A DNA stretch of 32,026 nt from UBA1205 sp045598105 (GCA_045598105.1 JAZLLK010000076.1:1-32026), one strand, 5' to 3'. Shown: positions 23,784-31,374, counted from the first letter of the stretch. The notes: a model not told the origin generated them from the letters alone. Translations and numbers: made by a program.

Positions 23784-24641
23784 ATGAATTTTAATGTTTC
23801 ACCCGAAAGTTTTGAATTTACAACTTTAAAAGAAATTATTATACCTTTATTGCAAAACACCGGTTATTTGGTGGATTTGAGTACTACAGGTATAGCTACC
23901 GGATATGATAAGGTAGATGCTATTACCGGAGGATTTCAGGCAGGAGAGTTAAGTGTAATAGCTTCTAAGCCGGGTAATGGTAAAACAGCATTTTTGTTAT
24001 CACTGCTTTATAATATCGCTACCAAATCAGGCAAAACCGTGGGAATATTTTCTCCGGAAAGAACGTCCACTAAAATGTTCTATCGTCTTATAGAAAGTGA
24101 AACCCGTCAATCTACTAAAAAGATAATATCAGGGGACTTGAAAGATTCGGAAAAAGAGCAGGTGAATGCCATATTATATAATTTGTCAAAGGCAGAAATA
24201 TATGTAGATGATACGGTTAGACTTACAAAAGATGATTTTCAGAGGCGTAGCCGTATGTTACGAAACAAATACGGTGCCGATATCATATTTGTAGACGGCT
24301 TGGAATTGTTATCCTGTTCGGTAATGTCAGAAGTGGATGTGGATAATGACGAAAACAGGAATACCTTACAGGATATAAAGGCCATGGCAAAAGAGTTAGA
24401 TATTCCCATAGTGGTATTTTCACATTTGTCACGTTCTTCGTCGCTGGTAGGTGACGTGTTGCCCACCTTGGCAAATGTAGCAGACTATATAGCTGATGAA
24501 GCCGACAGTGTATATATAATATATCGTCAGTATGTGGGAGATGTGGCACAATTCCAAATATCTAAGCATGCTAACGTATCACAGCCCGAAAATGTGGAAT
24601 TAAAGTTTATAGAATCTATAGATAAATTCGTAGATAAATAA
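23784..24641 (+). CDS. Stand-alone DnaB C-terminal (RecA-fold) ATPase
   Basis: A 285-residue protein equal to the helicase core of DnaB without the N-terminal primase-binding domain. After a 35-residue leader, TGYDKVDAITGGFQAGEL matches the DnaB core entry. Walker A is SKPGNGKT at 61-68 (Lys67); the SLEM-like motif is FSPERTST with Glu92; Walker B is IIFVDGLELL with Asp171 (usual IDYLQLM); FSHLSRSS replaces SQLSRxxE; and IADEADSVYIIYR matches the arginine-finger region. Core ATPase residues are present but several DNA-contact positions differ. It is not the replicative helicase (too short). It follows a MORN lipoprotein gene. A KaiC-like regulatory or recombination role is possible; function is unknown. 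Confidence 0.82.
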   Translation: MNFNVSPESFEFTTLKEIIIPLLQNTGYLVDLSTTGIATGYDKVDAITGGFQAGELSVIASKPGNGKTAFLLSLLYNIATKSGKTVGIFSPERTSTKMFYRLIESETRQSTKKIISGDLKDSEKEQVNAILYNLSKAEIYVDDTVRLTKDDFQRRSRMLRNKYGADIIFVDGLELLSCSVMSEVDVDNDENRNTLQDIKAMAKELDIPIVVFSHLSRSSSLVGDVLPTLANVADYIADEADSVYIIYRQYVGDVAQFQISKHANVSQPENVELKFIESIDKFVDK

Positions 24642-24670
24642 AGGTGAACATATTTTTTTCATAATAGTTA

Positions 24671-24699
24671 AAGAGCAGGTGTTGCACCTGCTCTTTTTT
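24671..24699 (+). terminator. Intrinsic terminator after DnaB-like gene
   Basis: Stem agagcaggtg/cacctgctct (24672-24681 with 24685-24694), 3-base loop, followed by T-run to 24699. It sits between convergent genes and may act in both directions. Confidence 0.88.
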
Positions 24700-25192
24700 A
24701 TTTCAGTACTATGGGTTTTACCTCTGCCTTATCGGGGCAGGAGGCTTGGAGTTTGGCCATGGTTTTCCCCAATAAGGGATGTATTTTATTGGCTTCTATT
24801 TCTGCCATAGGTGTAAGTACAAAATTTCTCAGGTGCATTTTGGGGTGAGGTATTTCCAAAGTAGAACTGCATATAATGGCGTCATCATATAGTATAATGT
24901 CTATGTCCATGGTGCGGTCGGTATAATGGTGTTTTGCATGAGGCATACGGCCCATGAGCTGTTCTATGGCAAGGCATTGTGTAAGTATCTCGTGGGGTTC
25001 TAGGCAGGTGTTTATTTTTATGGCTACATTCACATAGGGGTATACTGATTCATAGCCCCATGGCGGTGACTGGTAGTAGGCTGATGTGCGGCTTATGTGA
25101 CCTATGCGTTGTTGCAAGTATTGAAACAGTTGCTCATATTTCTGCAAGGTATTGTCTATATTGCCGCCGGCAACAAGGTAAACCTTATGCAT
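24698..25192 (-). CDS. folK: 2-amino-4-hydroxy-6-hydroxymethyldihydropteridine diphosphokinase
   Basis: FolK transfers diphosphate from ATP to the pterin in folate synthesis. The 164-residue length is normal. Signatures are AGGNIDN near the start (the GSNxGD-type loop), PPWGYES (pterin loop), DRTMDIDIILYDD with the Mg-binding Asp pair, and IPHPKMHLRNFVLTPMAEI. It is the last gene of the sirtuin-hutI-folK group, five bases after hutI. Its 3' end meets the bidirectional-looking terminator. Confidence 0.96.
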   Translation of the reverse strand: MHKVYLVAGGNIDNTLQKYEQLFQYLQQRIGHISRTSAYYQSPPWGYESVYPYVNVAIKINTCLEPHEILTQCLAIEQLMGRMPHAKHHYTDRTMDIDIILYDDAIICSSTLEIPHPKMHLRNFVLTPMAEIEANKIHPLLGKTMAKLQASCPDKAEVKPIVLK

Positions 25193-25197
25193 ATTAT

Positions 25198-26430
25198 TTA
25201 TTGTATTTTACCATTAAGTATTACTGTTTCCACCTTATTGTCGCCGAATGAATAGGGCATATATTCATAGGTGGGTATGGGCTTGGTAATGTATATATTG
25301 GCTATTTTGCCTTTGGCTATAGAGCCCAATTTATTGCTTACGCCCATGGCATAGGCGGTATTGATAGTGGTGGCATTAATGGCTTCTTCAGGAAGCATGC
25401 GGAATTTAATGCAACCCATAGATAGTACCAGTTGCATATTGCCACTGGGGCAGGTGCCCGGGTTATAGTCGCTGGCCATGGCTATAGGTAATCCGGCATT
25501 TATCATTTTGCGGGCGGGAGCGTAAGGCATATTAATGAAGAATGCTGCGCCCGGTAGTAGTGTGGGCATAGTGCTTGAGTGAAGCAATGCTTCTATTTCA
25601 GCGTCACCGGTGCATTCCAAGTGGTCCACCGACAGGGCGTGGTATTTTACGCCTGTTTGTATACCGCCGGAGTAGTCCAGCTCGTTAGCGTGTATTTTAG
25701 GTGTGAGTCCGTAGCGGGTACCGGCTTCCAATATGCGTTCGGTATCTTCTACGGTGAAGAATCCCCGATCACAAAATACATCTACAAAGTCGGCCAAATG
25801 TTCTTCGGCTACTTTAGGTATCATTTCATTTACTATAAGGTCAACATATTCTGTTTGTCGCCCTTTATAGTTGGCCGGAACGGCATGTGCTCCTAAAAAA
25901 TTGGCCTTAATGGTTAAGGGAGAGTCTTTTTTCAGTTGGCGTATTACGCGGAGCATTTTCAGTTCATCTTCGGTGGAAAGGCCATATCCGCTTTTTATTT
26001 CTACGGCGCCTGTGCCGTGGGCTTTCATTTCTTCCAGGCGAGCCCAAGCATCAGTATATAACTCTTCTTCGGAGGCATTGTGCATACGTAAGGCGGTATT
26101 AAGTATGCCGCCGCCGCGTTTGGCTATTTCTTCGTACGATAGTCCGCGTATTTTATCTATATATTCTATTTCACGGCTACCTTTGTATATAATGTGGGTG
26201 TGTGAATCGCAAAAACACGGAAATACCATTTTCCCTGAGGCATCTATTATGTTGTTGGCAGCAGGAAGTGGGGTGCTTATATCGCCAAAATCCGCTATTT
26301 TATCTTCTTTTATGAGTAACCATGCATTTTTTATGGTATTCATTTCCTGCATGTTTCGACCTGCTTTGTAGGTGCAGGGTGTGTGTTCTACCTGTATGAG
26401 TTCTTTTATGTTTTTTATAAGTAATGTCAT
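25198..26430 (-). CDS. hutI: Imidazolonepropionase
   Basis: HutI opens the imidazolone ring in histidine breakdown to N-formimino-L-glutamate. The 410-residue amidohydrolase has the metal pair His77-x-His79 in CDSHTHIIYKGSRE, followed by EIEYIDKIRGLSYEEIAKRG, VEIKSGYGLSTEDELKMLR, FLGAHAVP, KIHANELDYSGG, DHLECTG and SDYNPGTCPSGNMQ, all standard for HutI. The other hut genes (hutH, hutU, ftcD) are not within the window; it is sandwiched between a sirtuin gene (two bases upstream) and folK, which is not the usual hut cluster. Confidence 0.96.
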   Translation of the reverse strand: MTLLIKNIKELIQVEHTPCTYKAGRNMQEMNTIKNAWLLIKEDKIADFGDISTPLPAANNIIDASGKMVFPCFCDSHTHIIYKGSREIEYIDKIRGLSYEEIAKRGGGILNTALRMHNASEEELYTDAWARLEEMKAHGTGAVEIKSGYGLSTEDELKMLRVIRQLKKDSPLTIKANFLGAHAVPANYKGRQTEYVDLIVNEMIPKVAEEHLADFVDVFCDRGFFTVEDTERILEAGTRYGLTPKIHANELDYSGGIQTGVKYHALSVDHLECTGDAEIEALLHSSTMPTLLPGAAFFINMPYAPARKMINAGLPIAMASDYNPGTCPSGNMQLVLSMGCIKFRMLPEEAINATTINTAYAMGVSNKLGSIAKGKIANIYITKPIPTYEYMPYSFGDNKVETVILNGKIQ

Positions 26431-26432
26431 AA

Positions 26433-27128
26433 TTATAAGTATTTTTCTTTTAATATTTGTGTCAGTTCTTTTACGCCTTCCGAGGCAGTTTTGGGTATTA
26501 CGTGTACTGTATTATGCTGTACTTTTACTTCTTTAGGGTCTATAAGGTATTTGGGGGTGCTATGAGGCACAAAGTCTATAAGCCCGGCGGCAGGGTATAC
26601 AGCCATGGATGTACCTATAATAACGAATATATCAGCATTATTGCATTCTTTTATGGCAGTATCCATCATGGGAACGGGCTCATTGAAGAATACCACAAAT
26701 GGCCGTAATTGGGCACCGTCTTCTGCCTTGTCTCCTATGTGTACTTCGTATTTATCTTCCGGTAATTCATATACCATATCGGTATTGTTTTCGGAGCACA
26801 CCTTGGTGAGCTCGCCGTGCAGGTGTATAATGTGTGAGCTGCCGGCTCTTTCATGCAGATTATCTACATTTTGTGTAATTACCACTACCTGAAACCATTG
26901 TTCCCATTCTTTAAGACCTATGTGGGCGGAGTTAGGTTCTACACGTTTAAGCTGGGCTCTACGTTCATTATAGAATCGGGTAACCATGGCTTTATTCTTA
27001 TACCATGCTTCATGGGTGGCTACGTCCATTACATTGTAATTCTCCCATAGTCCGTTGGTATCACGGAAGGTGCTTATGCCGCTTTCGGCACTGATGCCGG
27101 CTCCGGTAAGTACTACTATCTTTTTCAT
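26433..27128 (-). CDS. cobB: NAD-dependent protein deacylase, Sir2 family (desuccinylase type)
   Basis: A 231-residue sirtuin that removes acyl groups from lysine using NAD. It has TGAGISAESGISTFRD (NAD loop), TQNVDNLHERAG, the catalytic His104 in IHLHGE, and GTSMAVYPA. Tyr53 and Arg56 in RFYNERR form the Y-x2-R pair that in class III sirtuins (SIRT5, CobB) binds negatively charged succinyl or malonyl groups. The zinc cysteine pairs of many sirtuins are missing (only one Cys in KVCSENN), as in some Bacteroidota members. The conserved LRPxVVxFxE segment is RPFVVFFNEP. It leads the group with hutI and folK under the -7 element at 27146-27153. Confidence 0.93.
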   Translation of the reverse strand: MKKIVVLTGAGISAESGISTFRDTNGLWENYNVMDVATHEAWYKNKAMVTRFYNERRAQLKRVEPNSAHIGLKEWEQWFQVVVITQNVDNLHERAGSSHIIHLHGELTKVCSENNTDMVYELPEDKYEVHIGDKAEDGAQLRPFVVFFNEPVPMMDTAIKECNNADIFVIIGTSMAVYPAAGLIDFVPHSTPKYLIDPKEVKVQHNTVHVIPKTASEGVKELTQILKEKYL

Positions 27129-27145
27129 TCTGCTGTTATTTTCTG

Positions 27146-27153
27146 CAAAAATA
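27146..27153 (-). promoter_or_regulatory. -7 promoter element of sirtuin-hutI-folK group
   Basis: TATTTTTG on the minus strand, 17 bases before the sirtuin ATG; matches TAnnTTTG. Confidence 0.7.
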
Positions 27154-27195
27154 GCATTTTTTTTCGGGCATTACTGCTAAAAGAGCGAAAAAAAA

Positions 27196-27759
27196 TTACC
27201 GTAGTTCAAAAGTGTGCAAAGGAACATATTTTGGCTGATAGCCGCGGGTGAGTATGCTTTCGTAAAGTATTATTTTATTTACTTTAATGTAGTGTGGTTC
27301 GGTAATTTGATATTTATTTACGGCGTTCCAAAACATTTTTTTATCGTCCAGTTGATTAATGCGGGCAAGGGTGAGGTGGGGAACAAAATTTCCGTAGTCT
27401 TTTTTTATACCCAATGCCGGCAGCTGTTCATTTATATAGTTATGTATGGTTTCCAAGTTGGGGTGAACTATGGTGGATAACATAAGTACTCTGGGGTGGT
27501 AGGCAGAGCCAAAGGCATTGATTTTATCTAATTGTATGTCAAATGCGGGTATATTATTCACACTTTGTGACAATATGTTGCATATATGGGGAATTTTGTA
27601 TTCCATGGTTTCCCCCATGAATTTGAGTGTGATATGGTATAAACTGTTGTCCACCCAATTGGTACGATCCATTTTACTCATAGAGGCTTGGAGCTTGCGG
27701 GTAAGCAGGGTGAGCCATGGTTCGGGTGTATAGTCTATGGCGGCAAACAGGCGTTTCAT
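27196..27759 (-). CDS. thpR: RNA 2',3'-cyclic phosphodiesterase (LigT/ThpR family)
   Basis: A 187-residue two-histidine (2H) phosphoesterase, the family that opens 2',3'-cyclic phosphates on RNA ends. The two catalytic HxTx motifs are HITL in LYHITLKFMGET and HLTL in FVPHLTLARI. The N-terminus MKRLFAAIDYTPEPW is the usual one. Its ATG overlaps the stop of the flavodiiron gene by one base, so it is coupled to it. Physiological substrate in this lineage is not known. Confidence 0.93.
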   Translation of the reverse strand: MKRLFAAIDYTPEPWLTLLTRKLQASMSKMDRTNWVDNSLYHITLKFMGETMEYKIPHICNILSQSVNNIPAFDIQLDKINAFGSAYHPRVLMLSTIVHPNLETIHNYINEQLPALGIKKDYGNFVPHLTLARINQLDDKKMFWNAVNKYQITEPHYIKVNKIILYESILTRGYQPKYVPLHTFELR

Positions 27760-28958
27760 TATTCTAAAGTTTTTAGGGCTTGTCCCATTTTTTTGCCTGC
27801 TTCATAGGCGGCATTATAGTCGTCTGCTTTTACGCCCTGCAGGTTATCTACGGGGGCAGCTACCGGTTGCCAGTGCAGGTTTTCGGCCATTTGAGTCATG
27901 TGAGGAAGTGTGCCTCCTGCCCATGTTTTGCTGCCAAAGCAGGCAAAAATTCGGTCAGGTATGCCTCTATGGCTTATTTGGCTTATAATATTTTCTATTA
28001 CAGGGTAACTTTCGTTCATATAGGTGGGGCCGCCTATAGCGAATCCTTTGTATTTGAATACATCGGCCAATATGTATGATGTATCACTTTGGCATGCATT
28101 ATGTACACTTATTTTGTTAATACCGCCGTCTGTTACACCTTCGGCAAAGGCCTCGGCCAAAATTTGGGTATTGCCATACATGGTGGCATATACTATGCAT
28201 ACACCATTTTCTTCTGCTTTGTATTGGCTCCATGTGTTATAGAGGGATATGGTGTGTGCCATATTATGTTGCCATATAGGGCCATGTGTAGGACATATGG
28301 TGCGTATGGGCAGTGCGGATAGTTTTTGCAAGGCCATTTGTACCGGTTTGCCAAATTTACCCACTATGCAGGCGTAGTATCTACGCATTTCATTCCAATA
28401 TTGATCGGTACATAGCTGAGTATCCGTGCAGGCACCATTCAAAGCACCAAAGGTTCCAAAAGCATCAGCGGAAAACAGCAGTTGTAATTCCGGAATATAG
28501 CTTACCATTACTTCCGGCCAGTGTACCATAGGTGCCATGTAGAAGTTAATAGTGTATTTTCCTGTGCTTATGCTTTCGCCTTCATTTACCATTATGCGAG
28601 GGTTGGCAATGTTGAAGTAGCCGTCAAGCATGCTGAATGTTTTTTTATTACCTATGAGGGTCATGTGCGGATATTTTTGGGCTATAAGCCCTATGCTGCC
28701 GGCATGGTCGGGTTCCATGTGGTTAATAATAATGTAGTCTATGCTTTTGTTTTGAATTACCGATATTATTTTATCCATATAGGTACTCACCACGGATACG
28801 TCTGCTGTGTCCACAAGGGTGATTTTTTCATCCATGATGAGGTATGAATTGTACGATACTCCGTATGGAATAGGAATATAGTTTTCAAATAGTGTTTTTT
28901 GACGATCGTTTACTCCTACATAATATATGCTGTTAGCTATAGTATGATGGTGATACAT
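27759..28958 (-). CDS. Flavodiiron protein (FprA-type A-flavoprotein)
   Basis: Flavodiiron proteins reduce oxygen to water and/or NO to N2O in anaerobes. The 399-residue protein has an N-terminal metallo-beta-lactamase-like diiron domain, with His80-x-Glu82-x-Asp84-His85 in NHMEPDHAGS, MVHWPEVMV and the SADAFG loop carrying the further Asp, and His in CPTHGPIW. The C-terminal flavodoxin domain starts near residue 250 (CIVYATMYGNTQILAEAF; IGGPTYMNESYP) and binds FMN. All diiron ligands look present. Upstream by 61 bases is a flavin reductase-rubredoxin fusion, its expected electron donor, and downstream thpR overlaps it. Promoter not identified; probably read from the reductase gene. Confidence 0.95.
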   Translation of the reverse strand: MYHHHTIANSIYYVGVNDRQKTLFENYIPIPYGVSYNSYLIMDEKITLVDTADVSVVSTYMDKIISVIQNKSIDYIIINHMEPDHAGSIGLIAQKYPHMTLIGNKKTFSMLDGYFNIANPRIMVNEGESISTGKYTINFYMAPMVHWPEVMVSYIPELQLLFSADAFGTFGALNGACTDTQLCTDQYWNEMRRYYACIVGKFGKPVQMALQKLSALPIRTICPTHGPIWQHNMAHTISLYNTWSQYKAEENGVCIVYATMYGNTQILAEAFAEGVTDGGINKISVHNACQSDTSYILADVFKYKGFAIGGPTYMNESYPVIENIISQISHRGIPDRIFACFGSKTWAGGTLPHMTQMAENLHWQPVAAPVDNLQGVKADDYNAAYEAGKKMGQALKTLE

Positions 28959-29019
28959 AGTGATTTATGTGTGGTAAAATAGTGTTGCTGAATATTTGTG
29001 GTATGTGTTGCCGTGTGTT

Positions 29020-29736
29020 TTAGCATTCCTGTTCAAATTCGTCTTTACTTACGCCGCATACAGGGCATGACCAATCGTCCGGCAGGTCTTCCCAAGGGGT
29101 GCCGGGGGCTATACCGCAATCAGGGTCGCCTTTAGCGGGGTCATATACGTATCCGCATACCTGACATACGTATTTGCTACCGTTACATTCGGCCGGTACC
29201 TCAGTTTGAGCGGGTGTGTTTGTTTTTTCTTGAGGTAGGGCGTGAGGTGCATTGGGAGGTAATATACCTTTTTTAACCTGATGGTAGTAGGCATAGGTAA
29301 GCGGCTTTTCATCACTTATCACGTCGGCGTCTGTTACTTCTCCCAACATGAGCAGGTGGGTGCCGGCATCGGTAACGCCGGTGAGTTTACATTCCATCCA
29401 TGCTATCATATTGTCTTTTAATATGGGACATTGGGTGTTTTTACCCAGTGTGTAGGGATATTGGGCGAATTTTGCGGTGTTTCTGCCACTTTGGAATCCG
29501 AAATTACCCAATAGTGCAGGGTTATAATCCTGTGGCATTACGCTTATGCTAAAACTGTTATACTTAAGTATAAGTTCGGCCGTATAATTGTTTTTATTGC
29601 AAGATATAGCAATAGTAAAAGGTGAGGATGATATTTGAAATACGGAGTTGGCAATGAATGCATTTTGGGTGTCGGCATTGCCGGCTGATACTACGTATAC
29701 ACCATAGGAAAGTGTATGAAAAGCATTGGTGTTCAT
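29020..29736 (-). CDS. Flavin reductase-rubredoxin fusion (Hrb-like)
   Basis: A 238-residue two-domain redox protein. Residues 1-165 are a flavin reductase-like split barrel (HTLSYGVYVVSAGN; NAFIANSVFQISSSPF; MPQDYNPALLGNFGFQSGR). After a linker rich in Pro, Thr and Gln, residues 187-238 are rubredoxin with iron ligands Cys191, Cys194, Cys224 and Cys227 (YVCQVCGYVYD and SCPVCGV). This layout equals the high-molecular-weight rubredoxin (Hrb) of Moorella, which passes electrons from NAD(P)H to the flavodiiron protein. The flavodiiron gene is next, so the pair is likely a full O2/NO reductase system. No -7 element is obvious in the short gap before it. Confidence 0.93.
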   Translation of the reverse strand: MNTNAFHTLSYGVYVVSAGNADTQNAFIANSVFQISSSPFTIAISCNKNNYTAELILKYNSFSISVMPQDYNPALLGNFGFQSGRNTAKFAQYPYTLGKNTQCPILKDNMIAWMECKLTGVTDAGTHLLMLGEVTDADVISDEKPLTYAYYHQVKKGILPPNAPHALPQEKTNTPAQTEVPAECNGSKYVCQVCGYVYDPAKGDPDCGIAPGTPWEDLPDDWSCPVCGVSKDEFEQEC

Positions 29737-29758
29737 GTGTGCTATGTTTTTTATCAGT

Positions 29759-29791
29759 TAAAAAAAAAGGGAATACCACGACTCCCTTTTT
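29759..29791 (-). terminator. Intrinsic terminator of rpmG-DUF4295 unit
   Basis: Stem aaaaaggga/tcccttttt (29764-29772 with 29783-29791), loop 10, followed on the minus strand by T-run. It separates the ribosomal genes from the flavin reductase gene; the mirror-image T-run could also act on the plus strand. Confidence 0.75.
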
Positions 29792-29831
29792 CTATTTTTT
29801 TTACTTACAACGAACCTAATAACAGTAAAGA

Positions 29832-29987
29832 TTATTTCTTTGCCAAGAAATCTTTTACCTGTTCGGTAGGAACGATAGTTTCTACAAATGTATAAGCACC
29901 GGTTTTGGCAGAACGTTCCATACGGATAACTTTTGCAAAATCTTTACCGGTAGATTTCTTTAATGTTGCAACAACTTTCTTTGCCAT
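29832..29987 (-). CDS. DUF4295 family small basic protein
   Basis: A 51-residue basic protein, MAKKVVATLKKSTGKDFAKV and then RMERSAKTGAYTFVETIVPTE, ending FLAKK. This family is found only in Bacteroidota and nearly always follows the L33 gene; it is thought to be ribosome-associated, by context. It begins 12 bases after the rpmG stop and is co-transcribed with it. Codons include ATC for isoleucine (both), unlike most genes here, as expected for a highly expressed gene. ftsY, its usual downstream neighbour, is absent; a terminator and the flavin reductase gene come instead. Confidence 0.92.
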   Translation of the reverse strand: MAKKVVATLKKSTGKDFAKVIRMERSAKTGAYTFVETIVPTEQVKDFLAKK

Positions 29988-29999
29988 ATCTCAATAATG

Positions 30000-30188
30000 T
30001 TATTTTATTTCTTTATGCTCTGTAACTCTTTTCAAAAACGGATTGTATTTTCTCAATACTAATCTGTCGGGTGTGTTTTTACGATTTTTGGTCGTAATAT
30101 ATCTTGACATACCCGGAACACCGCTAGCTTTTTGTTCGGTGCATTCCAATATAACTTGCTGTCTTGCTTCTTTATTCTTTTTTGCCAT
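30000..30188 (-). CDS. rpmG: 50S ribosomal protein L33
   Basis: A 62-residue basic ribosomal protein: MAKKNKEARQQVILECTEQK, then SRYITTKNRKNTPDRL and LRKYNPFLKRVTEHKE, the L33 signature. The zinc-binding cysteine pairs of the C+ form are missing, so it is the C- (zinc-free) type apart from one Cys. It leads the L33-DUF4295 unit with a -7 element 42 bases upstream. The usual upstream partner rpmB (L28) is not here. Confidence 0.96.
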   Translation of the reverse strand: MAKKNKEARQQVILECTEQKASGVPGMSRYITTKNRKNTPDRLVLRKYNPFLKRVTEHKEIK

Positions 30189-30230
30189 TGCTATATAATA
30201 TCTTTATTTATACTCAGTCAATTCAAAGTG

Positions 30231-30238
30231 CAAAGGTA
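30231..30238 (-). promoter_or_regulatory. -7 promoter element of rpmG unit
   Basis: TACCTTTG on the minus strand, 42 bases before the rpmG ATG; matches TAnnTTTG. Confidence 0.7.
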
Positions 30239-30383
30239 TAATTTTTTTTTGTACAAAATGCCATTTTGCTCATTATTTTTTTTAATATCACTAAATTGTT
30301 AAAAAACAATATGTTGAAACTTATAAACAAAAAAAGTGTGAAAAAAAAAACGGAAAAATGCCCTTTGATATGGGAATTATTTT

Positions 30384-30391
30384 TATCTTTG
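30384..30391 (+). promoter_or_regulatory. -7 promoter element of DUF6580 gene
   Basis: TATCTTTG with TTTG at 30364-30367 (16-base spacer), 51 bases before the ATG at 30443. Confidence 0.7.
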
Positions 30392-30442
30392 CATTTGTTG
30401 AAATAAAGTAGTAAATAATTTGTAAATATAACAATATTAGAA

Positions 30443-30955
30443 ATGAAGAAATTTTTTACATCAAGAGTTTTTATTGTAACCTTATTGGTAGTGGTGGCAG
30501 TTATGTCACGTTTGTTACCTCATGTTGCTAATTTTTCACCTATAGCTGCTATAGCTATATTTTGTGGTGCATTATATGGTCACAAGTGGTATGCTTATGT
30601 AGTGCCCATGGCAGCAATGTTAATAACTGATATAATTTTAGGTATGCACCCTGCTATGTTGGCAGTGTATGCATCATTAGCACTCACGGTATTTATAGGT
30701 ACTAAGGTAGCTTGCAGAATGTCATTTATTAATACTGTAGCATCTTCTATAGTAGCAGCAGTGTTATTTTTTGTAATTACTAATTTTGCATGCTGGGGAT
30801 TGTATACATACACATGGGCAGGTTTGGTAGAATGTTACACCATGGCTTTGCCTTTCTTCCGCATGACCTTATTATCTAATGTAGTATTCTCCGCTATTTT
30901 CTATGGCGTATATTATATAGTAAATAGTAGAGTATTAGCATCTAAGCGTGCATAA
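30443..30955 (+). CDS. DUF6580 family putative transport protein
   Basis: A 170-residue integral membrane protein with about five hydrophobic segments (residues about 8-25, 31-46, 50-65, 72-90, 98-120 and 138-160). MSRLLPHVANFSPIAAIAIF and GALYGHKWYAYVVPMAAMLI match the DUF6580 family, which resembles the substrate-binding (S) subunits of ECF vitamin transporters. NFACWGLYTYTWAGL is also family-like. Ligand is unknown; no riboswitch is visible in the 50-base leader. It is a single-gene unit with its own promoter and strong terminator. Confidence 0.82.
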   Translation: MKKFFTSRVFIVTLLVVVAVMSRLLPHVANFSPIAAIAIFCGALYGHKWYAYVVPMAAMLITDIILGMHPAMLAVYASLALTVFIGTKVACRMSFINTVASSIVAAVLFFVITNFACWGLYTYTWAGLVECYTMALPFFRMTLLSNVVFSAIFYGVYYIVNSRVLASKRA

Positions 30956-30976
30956 TTAGCGTAATTGGAAAAATAA

Positions 30977-31012
30977 GCGATATTCTTTTTGGGGGAGAAT
31001 ATCGTTTTTTTT
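30977..31012 (+). terminator. Intrinsic terminator after DUF6580 gene
   Basis: Perfect 9-bp stem cgatattct/agaatatcg (30978-30986 with 30996-31004), loop TTTTGGGGG, then eight T (31005-31012). Confidence 0.88.
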
Positions 31013-31045
31013 GCTTATAATGGCTATTGGTAGCAAAAAAAATGT

Positions 31046-31053
31046 TACCTTTG
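31046..31053 (+). promoter_or_regulatory. -7 promoter element of tRNA-Leu(CAG)
   Basis: TACCTTTG with TTG at 31027-31029 (16-base spacer), 11 bases before the tRNA 5' end. Confidence 0.7.
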
Positions 31054-31064
31054 CACTTTGTAGA

Positions 31065-31146
31065 GCCCAAGTGGCGGAATTGGTAGACGCGCACGTTTCA
31101 GGTGCGTGTTCCGAAAGGAGTGCAGGTTCAAGTCCTGTCTTGGGCA
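31065..31146 (+). tRNA. tRNA-Leu (anticodon CAG)
   Basis: Begins GCCCAAGTGGCGGAATTGG, D-arm GGTAGACGCG, anticodon stem cacgt/gcgtg with loop TTCAGGT (CAG, reads CUG), variable arm with ttccgaaaggag, T-arm GGTTCAA and acceptor partner CTTGGGC plus A. 82 bases, class II, no encoded CCA. The body is very like tRNA-Leu(CAA) at 2462-2545. Confidence 0.95.
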
Positions 31147-31149
31147 CTA

Positions 31150-31183
31150 AGAGAGAATTTTGCAGAGTTCTCTCTTTTTTTTT
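31150..31183 (+). terminator. Intrinsic terminator of tRNA-Leu(CAG)
   Basis: Stem agagagaa/ttctctct (31150-31157 with 31168-31175), 10-base loop, then a run of T to 31183. Confidence 0.85.
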
Positions 31184-31338
31184 ATTCCATTGGTATAATG
31201 CCCTGTGAATAGTAGGCGTAAAGTATTTTAATGCGGATAACATAAATAATGGTGTATAATTTTTTTCCCCATATCCGGCCAAACGTATAGGATTTTTGTG
31301 AAAAATTTCCTTTTTCCGCTTTCGTATTATTTTTTTTG

Positions 31339-31346
31339 TATTTTTG
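31339..31346 (+). promoter_or_regulatory. -7 promoter element of YD/T9SS-RHS pair
   Basis: TATTTTTG, followed by CAAG, 28 bases before the ATG at 31375; matches TAnnTTTG. Confidence 0.65.
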
Positions 31347-31374
31347 CAAGAAAATTATTAATCATTAAAAAATC

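Noticed and set aside
30956..31282. 108-codon minus frame
   Set aside because: It is the antisense of the tRNA-Leu (typical VPKTGLEPALLSEHAPE type false translation) and of two terminators.
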